Source of the DNA: Collimonas pratensis
GTDB lineage: Bacteria > Pseudomonadota > Gammaproteobacteria > Burkholderiales > Burkholderiaceae_D
Direction of reading: 5' to 3'
Length of the DNA stretch: 64,000 nt
Assembly: GCF_001584185.1 (NCBI RefSeq)
Contig: NZ_CP013234.1
Span: 744,001 to 808,000 of the forward strand
Shown here: piece by piece, positions 50,171-58,317 of the stretch
Layout of the letters: each line of letters opens with the position of its first letter
How positions within the stretch are numbered: the stretch's first letter is position 1
Made by a program: the position numbers and the translations under genes
The notes under the pieces: model-generated
Seen by the model: the letters and a program-made list of their open reading frames with translations, nothing else
What the model was told of the DNA's origin: nothing
Database searches by the model: none

Positions 50171-50953
50171 ATGACATTGCTTAAAAGCGCATTGATAAAA
50201 AAATTGATGGCGACTCTGGTGCTGCTGCCTGCGCTGGCTTTCGCCAGCGAAGAAGGCGGCTATCCGCTGGATACCGCTCCACCGCAGGGGAACAACCTGT
50301 CGGCGCTGCAGAACGGCGCCAAGCTGTTCGTGAATTACTGCCTCAACTGCCACTCGGCATCGTCCATGCGTTACAACCGCCTGCGCGATATCGGCCTGAC
50401 AGAAGAGCAGATCAAGGACAACCTGTTGTTCACCACCGATAAGGTGGGCGGCCTGATGACCATCGCCATGGCGCCGAAAGACGGCAAGGAATGGTTCGGC
50501 GCCGCGCCGCCTGACCTGTCGGTGATCGCCCGCGCCAAGGCATCCGGCGCCGGCAGCGGACCGGACTGGCTGTACACCTACCTGCGCACCTTCTACAAGG
50601 ACGACACCCGTCCAAGTGGCTGGAACAACATGGTTTTCCCTAACGTCGGCATGCCGCACGTACTGTGGGAACTGGAAGGCATTCGTACTGCCAAATACGA
50701 AGACGTAAAAGATCCTCATGAAGAAGGCAAGATGGAGCACAAGTTTGTCGGTTTCGAGCAGCTCAAGCCAGGCAAGATGAACAAGGTCGAATACGACGTT
50801 GCAGTCGCCGACCTGGTTTCCTATCTTGAATGGATGGGCGAGCCTGCTCAGAATACCCGCAAGCGCCTGGGCGTCTGGGTACTGCTGTTCCTCGGCATGT
50901 TCTTTGTTCTGGCATGGCGCCTCAACGCGTCATACTGGAAAGACGTTAAGTAG
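50171..50953 (+). CDS. petC: Cytochrome c1 subunit PetC
   Basis: 260 residues. A signal peptide (KKLMATLVLLPALAFAS), the heme c motif CLNCH followed by SASSMRYNRL, and a C-terminal membrane anchor (LGVWVLLFLGMFFVLAWRL) are present. ATG at 50171 is chosen; an upstream start overlapping petB would add 13 residues before the signal. Confidence 0.95.
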   Translation: MTLLKSALIKKLMATLVLLPALAFASEEGGYPLDTAPPQGNNLSALQNGAKLFVNYCLNCHSASSMRYNRLRDIGLTEEQIKDNLLFTTDKVGGLMTIAMAPKDGKEWFGAAPPDLSVIARAKASGAGSGPDWLYTYLRTFYKDDTRPSGWNNMVFPNVGMPHVLWELEGIRTAKYEDVKDPHEEGKMEHKFVGFEQLKPGKMNKVEYDVAVADLVSYLEWMGEPAQNTRKRLGVWVLLFLGMFFVLAWRLNASYWKDVK

Positions 50954-50955
50954 TT

Positions 50956-51018
50956 CATATCCGCGATTTTGCGGATATGCGTTTTGGGGTGAGCCGTATG
51001 GGTCTCACCCTTTTGTTT
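50956..51018 (+). terminator. Two hairpins ending the pet operon
   Basis: CATATCCGC/GCGGATATG (50956-50979), then GGGTGAG/CTCACCC (50987-51010) followed by TTTTGTTT. The second is a normal intrinsic terminator. The sspA start lies only 17 bp further, so read-through into sspA may be tuned here. Confidence 0.8.
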
Positions 51019-51034
51019 CTAAGGAACTATAAAA

Positions 51035-51646
51035 ATGATGGTTCTCTATTCGGGTACAACCTGCCCATTTTCACAACGCTGCCGTCTCGTTCTGTTCGAG
51101 AAAGGCATGGACTTTGAAATTCGCGATGTCGACTTGTTCAACAAGCCGGAAGACATCTCGACCATGAACCCTTATGGTCAAGTGCCGATCCTGGTCGAGC
51201 GCGACCTGATTCTGTACGAGTCCAATATCATCAACGAGTACATCGACGAACGTTTCCCGCATCCGCAGCTGATGCCGGCCGATCCGCTGATGCGCGCCCG
51301 TGCGCGGCTGATGCTGTTTAACTTTGAGAAAGAATTGTTTATCCACGTGCACACGCTGGAAAACGAGAAAACCAAAGCGGCAGAGAAGAGCCACGACAAG
51401 GCACGCTCGGAAATCCGCGATCGCCTGACTACGCTGGCGCCTTTGTTCCTGAAGAACAAATACATGCTGGGCGACGAGTTCTCGATGCTGGATGTGGCGA
51501 TTGCGCCATTGCTGTGGCGTCTGGATCACTACGGTATCGAGCTGTCGAAGACAGCCGCGCCGCTGATGAAGTATGCTGAGCGTATCTTCTCGCGCCCGGC
51601 CTACATCGAAGCGTTGACGCCGTCGGAAAAAGTCATGCGTCGTTAA
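51035..51646 (+). CDS. sspA: Stringent starvation protein A SspA
   Basis: 203 residues, glutathione S-transferase fold: thioredoxin-like N-terminus (SGTTCPFSQRCRLVLFEKG) and helical C-terminus. It binds RNA polymerase and changes promoter use under starvation and acid stress. Pairs with sspB. Its stop is followed by a hairpin CTGTCCTG/CAGGACAG (51661-51693) without a T-run. Confidence 0.94.
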   Translation: MMVLYSGTTCPFSQRCRLVLFEKGMDFEIRDVDLFNKPEDISTMNPYGQVPILVERDLILYESNIINEYIDERFPHPQLMPADPLMRARARLMLFNFEKELFIHVHTLENEKTKAAEKSHDKARSEIRDRLTTLAPLFLKNKYMLGDEFSMLDVAIAPLLWRLDHYGIELSKTAAPLMKYAERIFSRPAYIEALTPSEKVMRR

Positions 51647-51742
51647 GATGTTGCTGTTTGCTGTCCTGTATCGCCGCTGGCGCTGCAGGACAGGCCTTGC
51701 TCAGTTGTTTCTCAATCATTTGTACCGAACCAAGTAGCTGCC

Positions 51743-52252
51743 ATGTCCGAAACCTCTACCAAACCGTATCTGTTGCGCGCCATTTATGAATGGTGCACCG
51801 ACAATGGCTACACCCCCTATCTGGCGGCCAGGGTAGATGCGCACACGCGCGTGCCGATGCAGTTCGTCAAGAATGGCGAGATTGTATTGAACATCAGTTT
51901 CGAAGCCACCAGCGGCTTGAAGATGGACAATGAGTTCGTCAATTTCAGCGCCCGCTTCGGTGGCGTATCGCGCGACATCTCGGTCCCGGTCGACAATGTA
52001 ATCGCCATCTATGCCCGTGAAAACGGCCAGGGCATGGCCTTTGAACCGACGGTCGCGGCCGACTCCGATATCAGCGATGCCGCCTCCGAACAAGAGCTCA
52101 GCAGCGAGCCACCAGCCTCGGTGACGCCGATTTTGACCTCTGTACCGTCGCCTGGCAGCGACACAAAACAGAATTCACCAGGAACAGACCCGGAAAAAGA
52201 TCCGGAACCACCAAAAAAAGGTGGAAGACCTACCCTAACGCGAATTAAATAG
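51743..52252 (+). CDS. sspB: ClpXP specificity-enhancing factor SspB
   Basis: 169 residues. The substrate-binding domain (about 1-110; PYLLRAIYEWCTDNGYTPYL) is followed by an acidic, Pro/Ser-rich flexible linker and the ClpX-binding tail GRPTLTRIK. It delivers ssrA-tagged proteins to ClpXP. Confidence 0.95.
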   Translation: MSETSTKPYLLRAIYEWCTDNGYTPYLAARVDAHTRVPMQFVKNGEIVLNISFEATSGLKMDNEFVNFSARFGGVSRDISVPVDNVIAIYARENGQGMAFEPTVAADSDISDAASEQELSSEPPASVTPILTSVPSPGSDTKQNSPGTDPEKDPEPPKKGGRPTLTRIK

Positions 52253-52253
52253 G

Positions 52254-52259
52254 TATAAT
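52254..52259 (+). promoter_or_regulatory. Probable -10 box for tRNA-Thr
   Basis: TATAAT 18 bp before the tRNA and just after the sspB stop; the -35 is not clear. Confidence 0.4.
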
Positions 52260-52277
52260 TGCGGTCTTCGCAGTTTA

Positions 52278-52353
52278 GCTGGCTTAGCTCATCTGGTAGA
52301 GCACCTGACTTGTAATCAGGGGGTGGCGGGTTCAAGTCCTGCAGCCAGCACCA
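52278..52353 (+). tRNA. tRNA-Thr (anticodon UGU)
   Basis: 76 nt with an encoded CCA. The acceptor stem GCTGGCT pairs with AGCCAGC; D-arm GCTC...GAGC; anticodon loop CTTGTAA with TGT at 52311-52313; T-loop GTTCAAGTC. Its terminator carries the group II intron insertion. Confidence 0.96.
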
Positions 52354-52359
52354 ATATCT

Positions 52360-52387
52360 AAAAGGCCCACCGTCCGGTGGGCCTTTT
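52360..52387 (+). terminator. Terminator of tRNA-Thr
   Basis: AAAAGGCCCACC (52360-52371) pairs perfectly with GGTGGGCCTTTT (52376-52387). The group II intron begins 5 bp after it. Confidence 0.93.
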
Positions 52388-52392
52388 CCATT

Positions 52393-53042
52393 GTGCGCCC
52401 AGCATGGGCGCAATCTTGGAGGTGAAAGTCCTCCCGTAAGTTGATCACAGCGAACGAAGCGAAGCGCAACTGCATGAGGGCGACTGAGTGTGGGGAGGAA
52501 GCGTGGAGCGAAGCTGCGAGCCGATGAACAAGAATCGGATAGAAGGCGGTGCCGACCAGGGCGAGCGGGCAATGAACCGCGAAGCTCTCGTGATCAAGGG
52601 TCAGGCGGCGTAGATCCGGCGGTTGTGCAGTGAAGGATTGCGTTCTTACCTGGGGAGATCTCGCTTTGTGCCTGAAAGGGCGACGGTGTAAGCCGGAGCG
52701 AGAAGTCAGCAGAGGTCGTAGTAGTTGGCGGCATGGCCGGAGAGGCTGGAAGCTGTTGGCGAAGGACCAAAGGAGCAGAAGGGCAAGTCTGCCTGACCAT
52801 CCGAAATGGATATGCTTCAGATGCCCGGATACGGGGCTCGTTACGAAAAGTGCAGCAGGTGAAGCCTGAAATACTTGTGACAGCGAAGAAACAGATCGGC
52901 CGGGTTGGGGACAGGCGAGTCCGGGTGTCATGTTCGGGTATGGGCATGACGACCTCAACCGTTTCAACCGCCCGGTGCGGACCCGCATGCCGGGTGGTGT
53001 GGCAGGGGACCGGTCAGTTATACTGACCGCCCCTATGCCGAT
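52393..53042 (+). mobile_element. Group II (class C-type) intron without a reverse transcriptase gene
   Basis: The 5' end is GTGCG with a first hairpin GCGCCC-agcat-GGGCGC. Domain V is 52967-52998: ACCGCCCGG pairs with CCGGGTGGT, with a CGC triad as in class C. Domain VI follows: GGCAGGGG pairs with CCCCtaTGCC, leaving an unpaired TA whose A (53035) is 7 nt from the 3' end, the expected branch position. It lies just after a terminator hairpin, the usual class C target. At 650 bp there is no room for the intron-encoded protein, and no frame inside resembles a reverse transcriptase. It would need a maturase in trans or is dead. Confidence 0.85.
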
Positions 53043-53110
53043 TGCTCCGCAATTACGTTTTTTGCAGAGCAAGTTCTAAAGCGCATGCGCACCTATCGGC
53101 GGCTTCCGAC

Positions 53111-54816
53111 CGAGGCTGTGTGAAAACGCATCCAGTTAGTAAACTATTTCTCGATACAAGCGTCAAATCGACATTGCATATTTGATCGAGGCTTCGATGA
53201 AACGCTTTGTCCAGGGAACGGATCGCACGCAGAGTATCCTGCTGCCAGAGCAGCTCGAAGATTACGTCAGTGAAGATAATCCTGTCAGAGTCATCGATGT
53301 CTTTGTCGACTCGCTTGATCTTGGCTCGCTTGGTTTCGGTGGCGCGAAGCCAGCGCAGACCGGACGGCCGTCTTATCATCCCAGCGTGCTGCTGAAGATT
53401 TATATCTACGGTTACCTCAACCGAGTCCAATCGAGCCGGCGCCTGGAACGCGAGGCACAACGCAACATCGAGGTCATGTGGCTGACGAGTCGCCTGATGC
53501 CGGACTTCAAGACCATTGCAGACTTCCGCAAGAACAACGGGCCAGCGATCAGCAAGGTCTGTCGTCAATTTGTTCTGATGTGCCGCAATCTCGATCTGTT
53601 TGCCAATACCGATATCGCCATCGATGGCAGCAAGTTCAAGGCGGTCAACAATCGCGATAAGAACTTTACCGACAGGAAGCTTCAGGCACGAATCGAGCAA
53701 CTCGAAGCCAACATTGCACGCTACCTCGAGGAGCTTGATCGTGCCGACCGCCAGCCGGAGTTAGTGCCTGAGGCCCGCGTCTCGCATCTGAAGGAAAAAA
53801 TTGCCTCCATCAAGAAGCAGATCGAAGGATTCAACGAGATCAACAAGCAGCTGCAGCAGACACCAGATAAGCAAATATCTCTGACAGATCCGGATGCCAG
53901 ATCCATGGCCACGAGTGGCCGTGGCACAGGCATGGTGGGCTACAACGTCCAGACTGCGGTCGATACCAGAAATCATCTGATCGTGTCGCATGAGGTGACC
54001 AATGTCGGGCACGATCGAACGCAGCTAGCGTCGATGGCGGCACAAGCGCAAAACGCAATCGGAAAGCAAGATTTGACTGTGGTCGCGGACCGCGGCTATT
54101 TCAGCGGAGCGGAAATTCTCGCATGCGAGAAGCTTGGCGTGACGCCGCTGGTACCGAAACCTCTGACTTCGGGCAACCGGGCACAAGGCCTCTTCGATAA
54201 AACGGATTTCATTTATCTGGCGCAAAGCGACGAGTACCAGTGTCCGGCCGGACAACGAGCTATCTGGCGTTTCACAACAATCGAACACGGGTTGCGGTGG
54301 CATAAATATTGGTCGTCTGCCTGCCCGGCATGCCCAATCAAGGCGCAATGTACTACCGGCACCAATCGGCGTATCGCCCGTTGGGAACATGAGGATGTAC
54401 TTGAGCGAATGCAGCGGCGCTTAAATGTCTGGCCCAATCCTGCCCGCTTACGCCGGCAGACCGTCGAGCATCCATTTGGCACGCTCAAGGCATGGATGGG
54501 TGCAACGCACTTCCTGACCAGGTCACTCCCACGGGTGAGTACTGAAATGAGCTTGCACGTACTGGCTTACAATCTGAAACGGATCATGGCAATACTGGGT
54601 ACTCATCGATTGATTGCAGCCATGAGGGCCTGACGGCCTTTTTTTGCATCTCTACGAGATATTGTTCCTGCTAATTGAGCAGGCCTTTCGCAGCCGTTAA
54701 ATATTTTTTTGTCGCCGTGCTCCGTGCTAATGTTTTACGTGCAGGTTCGTTTCCAAATTGGATCGAAGACGAACGCGCTCACCTGAGAAATGATTTTGCG
54801 TTTTTACACAGCCTCG
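53111..54816 (+). mobile_element. IS1182-family insertion sequence, copy 1
   Basis: 1706 bp. Terminal inverted repeats are CGAGGCTGTGTGAAAACGC (left) and GCGTTTTTACACAGCCTCG (right, 54798-54816), with one mismatch. One transposase gene fills most of it. About 160 bp between the transposase stop and the right end hold no gene. No obvious target duplication is seen; it lies inside a copy of the CCGCTT..GG.CGA motif. Confidence 0.92.
53197..54633 (+). CDS. IS1182-family transposase, copy 1
   Basis: 478 residues from the ATG at 53197, chosen by alignment with the second copy and a GAGG 8 bases upstream. N-terminal part MKRFVQGTDRTQSILLPEQ; DDE residues in IAIDGSKFKA, VVADRGYFSG and VEHPFGTLKAWMG. 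Cysteines in SACPACPIKAQC are typical of the family. It looks intact. Confidence 0.93.
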   Translation: MKRFVQGTDRTQSILLPEQLEDYVSEDNPVRVIDVFVDSLDLGSLGFGGAKPAQTGRPSYHPSVLLKIYIYGYLNRVQSSRRLEREAQRNIEVMWLTSRLMPDFKTIADFRKNNGPAISKVCRQFVLMCRNLDLFANTDIAIDGSKFKAVNNRDKNFTDRKLQARIEQLEANIARYLEELDRADRQPELVPEARVSHLKEKIASIKKQIEGFNEINKQLQQTPDKQISLTDPDARSMATSGRGTGMVGYNVQTAVDTRNHLIVSHEVTNVGHDRTQLASMAAQAQNAIGKQDLTVVADRGYFSGAEILACEKLGVTPLVPKPLTSGNRAQGLFDKTDFIYLAQSDEYQCPAGQRAIWRFTTIEHGLRWHKYWSSACPACPIKAQCTTGTNRRIARWEHEDVLERMQRRLNVWPNPARLRRQTVEHPFGTLKAWMGATHFLTRSLPRVSTEMSLHVLAYNLKRIMAILGTHRLIAAMRA

Positions 54817-54857
54817 ACCCGAAGCGGTCCTTCGAGCTTCGCAATAGCGGACATTCG
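54815..54857. repeat. CCGCTT..GG.CGA motif at right end of IS copy 1
   Basis: On the minus strand it reads GGACCGCTTCGGGTCGA, running straight into the IS end. A second half ATAGCGGACATTCG follows at about 54844. It is one of seven copies seen only in the accessory region. Confidence 0.6.
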
Positions 54858-54874
54858 AAAATATATAGTGGGCT

Positions 54875-55525
54875 TCACTTTTCTGCGCACTCGGTTATCG
54901 CTTGCTGCACAAGCAAAGCCATCGCCGAGGCGTTCGAACTACCTTCCGCCCTAAGGCCCTCCACGGTGCCCCATCTATCCTGAAGCGCTTCGTCCTGGCT
55001 GACTTTGATTTTTCCGTTCAAGCTATCGATGGGTATTTCTATGCCAACGATGCCTCTCAGCAGTTTGTCGATAAAGTCCCGGGGGGCGTCTGAGACATTC
55101 CAAGGCAATCTCTGCGAGGCTTCGTGCACCGTCGTCAAACGGAACAGCAGGTCCAATAACCACGCTTCATCATGGACGGAACGGGGCATTCCGTGAGCGT
55201 GTGCTACGGTGTAGTTCCAGGTCGGGACCACTTTTCCGTGTTCAGATTTGCTGGGATACCAGCCAGGCGTGATGTAAGCGTGCGGCCCCTGAAACATAAC
55301 GACTGACTGCGCCCCTTCTAGAAGCCGCTGCCAGACGGGATTGGCGCGAGATACGTGACCGAGCAGCGTGCCAAATTTTCCACGAGATTTATCCAACAGG
55401 AACGGGATGTGATTCGCGATGAGACCATCGGCGCTCGGGCACACCCATGCCCCGAATGGGTAGGCTTCCATTAACGCATGAATCGCGCCGACGTCGGCTT
55501 GCTCATGGTACTTGGGTATATACAT
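54875..55525 (-). CDS. PaiB-type FMN-binding protein
   Basis: 216 residues. The PaiB pattern runs from MYIPKYHEQ through AYPFGAWVCPSADGLIANH, LLGHVSRANPVW, VVMFQGPHAYITPGWYPSK and VPTWNYTVAHAHG. Called an FMN-binding negative regulator because of the Bacillus gene, but direct DNA binding is doubtful and flavin binding is inferred. It looks complete, although it stands between an IS element and repeats. Confidence 0.88.
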   Translation of the reverse strand: MYIPKYHEQADVGAIHALMEAYPFGAWVCPSADGLIANHIPFLLDKSRGKFGTLLGHVSRANPVWQRLLEGAQSVVMFQGPHAYITPGWYPSKSEHGKVVPTWNYTVAHAHGMPRSVHDEAWLLDLLFRLTTVHEASQRLPWNVSDAPRDFIDKLLRGIVGIEIPIDSLNGKIKVSQDEALQDRWGTVEGLRAEGSSNASAMALLVQQAITECAEK

Positions 55526-55563
55526 TGAGTTCCCTATAGCATGTATGTGTTAGACGTCCCTAA

Positions 55564-55596
55564 CGGCTGGCGCTGGCCGATAGCGTCTGTCCGCAC
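55564..55596. repeat. Dispersed CCGCT/GGCCGA motif between PaiB-like and NUDIX genes
   Basis: GGCTGGCGCTGGCCGATAGC followed by TCTGTCCGCAC, related to the motif at 60685. It fills most of the gap between the two genes. Confidence 0.55.
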
Positions 55597-55612
55597 TCAA
55601 ACCTTGACTGCA

Positions 55613-56242
55613 TCAATCAAATAAAGTGGACGTTACCATGCCGCGATGAAATGCAAATGCGGTTTCTAGGTGCGCCTTAACTACCCGGCCGAGTGATAGC
55701 TCTGGAAGATTATCCAGAGAAAAGAAATCGACACCCGAGGTTTCAGGGCCGGTAAACGGACTCGTCGTATCGGAGCACTCACATAGAAAATAAAGCTTAT
55801 AGAAATCACGAGCATCTGGGTCGTACGGCCCCTTCGCTTTGTGGCGCACGTTGAAGAGTTTGGTCGCTGCAACGACCAATCCAGCTTCTTCATGTATTTC
55901 TTTGACCACATTTTCTGCCGGCGACAAACCTACATCAGCAAAGCCCCCAGGCAGCGTCCATTTACCATCTGATTTTTCTCGGACAAGAAGAATTTTATCG
56001 CCTTCAATGATCGCGCCACGAACATCCACTTTCGGAGTTGAATAGCCCTTTGCAAAGTCTGAGACAAGGTTGGTAATGCGTTCGACAGGAACGTTTCCAA
56101 GCTGAGCAAGCATTGAATTTGCGATATCAGCAATTTCCGTGAAACGTTCCCTATCGAATTCATCCTTGCAGAAATACAATGATGTCGATGCCAATGCTTG
56201 TAGACGCTTCGCATAGGCAAGCCATTGGTTTTCCATTTCCAT
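55613..56242 (-). CDS. NUDIX hydrolase with N-terminal extension
   Basis: 209 residues. An N-terminal helical region (about 1-65) precedes the NUDIX domain, with box GGFADVGLSPAENVVKEIHE plus EAGL. It resembles ADP-ribose pyrophosphatase-like NUDIX proteins with an N-terminal domain. Substrate unknown. ATG at 56242 has AAAGGAAAAG upstream and is preferred over 56311. Confidence 0.88.
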   Translation of the reverse strand: MEMENQWLAYAKRLQALASTSLYFCKDEFDRERFTEIADIANSMLAQLGNVPVERITNLVSDFAKGYSTPKVDVRGAIIEGDKILLVREKSDGKWTLPGGFADVGLSPAENVVKEIHEEAGLVVAATKLFNVRHKAKGPYDPDARDFYKLYFLCECSDTTSPFTGPETSGVDFFSLDNLPELSLGRVVKAHLETAFAFHRGMVTSTLFD

Positions 56243-56381
56243 GGTGCTTTTCCTTTTCTCGTCAAATCGACCTGAAGCTTGCGACAGCCAAAAATTGTTC
56301 AATTGCCGCACAAGATATTGATTAACGCCATTTAGGGATGAATGCTATACGGTCAGCTACATGGGGCGCACAGAGCTGCAG

Positions 56382-56465
56382 CCAGTAGCATACAACGATG
56401 ACGTCCAGATGCCCGCTTTCGGCTGAGGTCGTCGGTGACTGCTACTGGCCGCCGGTTGCGGACGT
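56382..56465. repeat. Large imperfect stem-loop with dispersed motif
   Basis: CCAGTAGC (56382-56389) pairs with GCTACTGG (56441-56448), and ACGTCC (56401) faces GGACGT (56460). Inside are CCCGCTTTCGGCTGA and CTGGCCGCCGG, the same motif family. The gap 56243-56583 between the NUDIX and hydrolase genes (341 bp) holds nothing else that I recognise. Confidence 0.55.
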
Positions 56466-56583
56466 TAAATAGCAGCAAACTGTAATCCACGTCTCGAGTG
56501 CCTCCTTGCGGCTGGATTACGATTCATTGAAAAACTAATCCGCTTGCCTGTTGCGCGACAGCTTTCCGAACTTTTCTCGGCAC

Positions 56584-57648
56584 TTAATGCAGCGCGTCCT
56601 CACAACTGGATTTGTCGAACACCGCCGCCAGGCCGCATGCCGAGTGATACATGGCGAATGTACGATGGGCCACACCTGGCACTTCGAACAAACGATGACG
56701 TTGTGGCAGATGAGCAGCTTCGGCGGCGGCCGTCACGTAGCGGAAGTATGCGTGCCCGCGTTCTAGGCGCGTTGCACCCTGGCTTTTATACGTGCAGGAC
56801 TGACCGACAGCGTCTGCGTTGGGATCATTGTCAGCGGTGCCAAGCAAGTAGACGACGTCACGCTGCAAATAGTCTTTTTCAAGCATGGCGGGCACCATTG
56901 GTTGCTGCACGTAAGCAGGCAGTCTGGCGGAGAGACCATTGTTCCATGTTCCTGCAGTAGGGCAATGAGAACTAACATCGGCAAAGCTACCGTCCGCTTG
57001 CGGTCGCCTGTCGTCGAAATACAAATAAGCCGCTGGATTGGCAACGACGTAACGGACATGGATATGGGAAGCGACGATCTCCTGCGAGGTATGACCTACC
57101 ACCGCATAACGCTGCACGAACTGGCCCCCAGCAGAGTGGCCCGCCAACACAACATCTTTTAGATGAGGAAAGAGCCTTCGATCGGCAAGTCGCGTAAAAA
57201 TCTGGTCTATCACTGAAAACGCGCTGATTGGGGCAGGTGATCTGGCGTCGTAGCCCTGCAACCAGTCGCTTTCTCGCCAGCGCAATGTCATAGGAGACAG
57301 GTGATGTGCCTCGACATCGACTTCTGTAAGGAATTGCGGCGTGACGAAGAGCGTGTCTGCGGCCAAGGTACCGGCACGCTGTTGTAGATCTTCGTCCGCG
57401 TCAATGTCGCGACGCGGCCAACCATGAATGATGATAACGGCTCTCGTAATATCGGGTTGCTCCAATTTCCAATTACGCGAGACGCGTATTGGTATGTCGC
57501 CTACGCCGCCTGCCGTTTGCATGGTCAGGCGGTCTTGCAGCACCACTGGTACCGGGCTGTTAACAACGTCGATTTCGACAGCACTGGCAAGGTGCGCCAA
57601 AGATGTGCAGAAGAAAAATCCTAGCATCGTGGCATGAATGAACCGCAT
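56584..57648 (-). CDS. Secreted alpha/beta hydrolase
   Basis: 354 residues. A signal peptide (MRFIHATMLGFFFCTSLAHLA) is followed by an alpha/beta-hydrolase core: oxyanion region IIIHGWPRRD, nucleophile VLAGHSAGGQF and a likely catalytic His in VPGVAHRTF. Two late cysteine pairs (HCPTA...QSCTY, HSACG...SSCED) suggest disulfides outside the cytoplasm. Substrate unknown; polymer or ester degradation is possible. Confidence 0.8.
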   Translation of the reverse strand: MRFIHATMLGFFFCTSLAHLASAVEIDVVNSPVPVVLQDRLTMQTAGGVGDIPIRVSRNWKLEQPDITRAVIIIHGWPRRDIDADEDLQQRAGTLAADTLFVTPQFLTEVDVEAHHLSPMTLRWRESDWLQGYDARSPAPISAFSVIDQIFTRLADRRLFPHLKDVVLAGHSAGGQFVQRYAVVGHTSQEIVASHIHVRYVVANPAAYLYFDDRRPQADGSFADVSSHCPTAGTWNNGLSARLPAYVQQPMVPAMLEKDYLQRDVVYLLGTADNDPNADAVGQSCTYKSQGATRLERGHAYFRYVTAAAEAAHLPQRHRLFEVPGVAHRTFAMYHSACGLAAVFDKSSCEDALH

Positions 57649-57708
57649 GTCTTATCCTCTTTTTGATGGGGTATGCCTACCTACTTATCAAAGTGAAATC
57701 CTTATTGA

Positions 57709-57735
57709 TGGCCGCTTCTGGCCGATGGCAGAAGT
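57709..57735. repeat. Dispersed CCGCTTCTGGCCGA motif
   Basis: TGGCCGCTTCTGGCCGATGG followed by CAGAAG, a good copy of the motif, in the 101-bp gap between the secreted hydrolase gene and the unknown gene. Confidence 0.6.
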
Positions 57736-57749
57736 TGGTGAATGGCGGC

Positions 57750-58244
57750 TTACGGCGTACGTTGAGCCTGAGAGACTTGCAACAGATGAGAAAAACGTGC
57801 AACGAACATTCCCCATCGATTCTTATCTGACCCGGATCCATTTTCGACGCATGTCTGGCAGTGGGCGAGTAACTCACGACAGCGAGCTTGAGAAAGACGA
57901 ATATTACCGGACTCCATGTAAGCGTCCATTCCACGCGCGGCCCCAGCAATGTAGGCATCTATGTAGTTAATCCCTCCTCGCTCGAGCAACTCCTGCGCCA
58001 GCTCAGATACAACGCTATTGACACCCCACGCCTCTTTTGCAAAGAGAGTTTCTGCGTTGTATAACGCTGCAATAAGAGGGAGAGGAATCGCTTCCTTGTT
58101 CGCCTCGAAGTAATCGCAGACACTTTGGCGAAAAACCATATTTTCGTCGGCAAATTCCGCGGCATGTTTGCCATTCCACGCGAAAACAATCCTTGCTTCC
58201 GATTGTGGCGAATATGTCTGAACAAACTCTTGAATGGAACCCAT
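57750..58244 (-). CDS. Unrecognised protein of 164 residues
   Basis: I recognise no family. It is helical and acidic/aromatic (FVQTYSPQSEARIVFAWNGKH; GINYIDAYIAGAARGMDAYM) with three cysteines near the C-terminus (RCRELLAHCQTC). No signal peptide or membrane segment is seen. Base composition is lower in GC than the core genes. It lies 73 bp from the left end of the second IS element. Confidence 0.65.
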   Translation of the reverse strand: MGSIQEFVQTYSPQSEARIVFAWNGKHAAEFADENMVFRQSVCDYFEANKEAIPLPLIAALYNAETLFAKEAWGVNSVVSELAQELLERGGINYIDAYIAGAARGMDAYMESGNIRLSQARCRELLAHCQTCVENGSGSDKNRWGMFVARFSHLLQVSQAQRTP

Positions 58245-58304
58245 GGCGTGTAGGGAAGTCGAAGTTGTTTTCAGGATAGCATCAAGTTGGTGTCGTGCGG
58301 GACA

Positions 58305-58317
58305 GTCCGCTATTGGC
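58305..58317. repeat. Motif half interrupted by IS copy 2
   Basis: GTCCGCTATTGGC runs directly into the IS end CGAGG, so the joint recreates GGCCGA. Confidence 0.6.

Noticed and set aside
52630..52869. Possible reverse transcriptase remnant inside the group II intron
   Set aside because: The 79-residue frame has no RT motif (no YADD, no maturase pattern) and looks like structured RNA read as protein.
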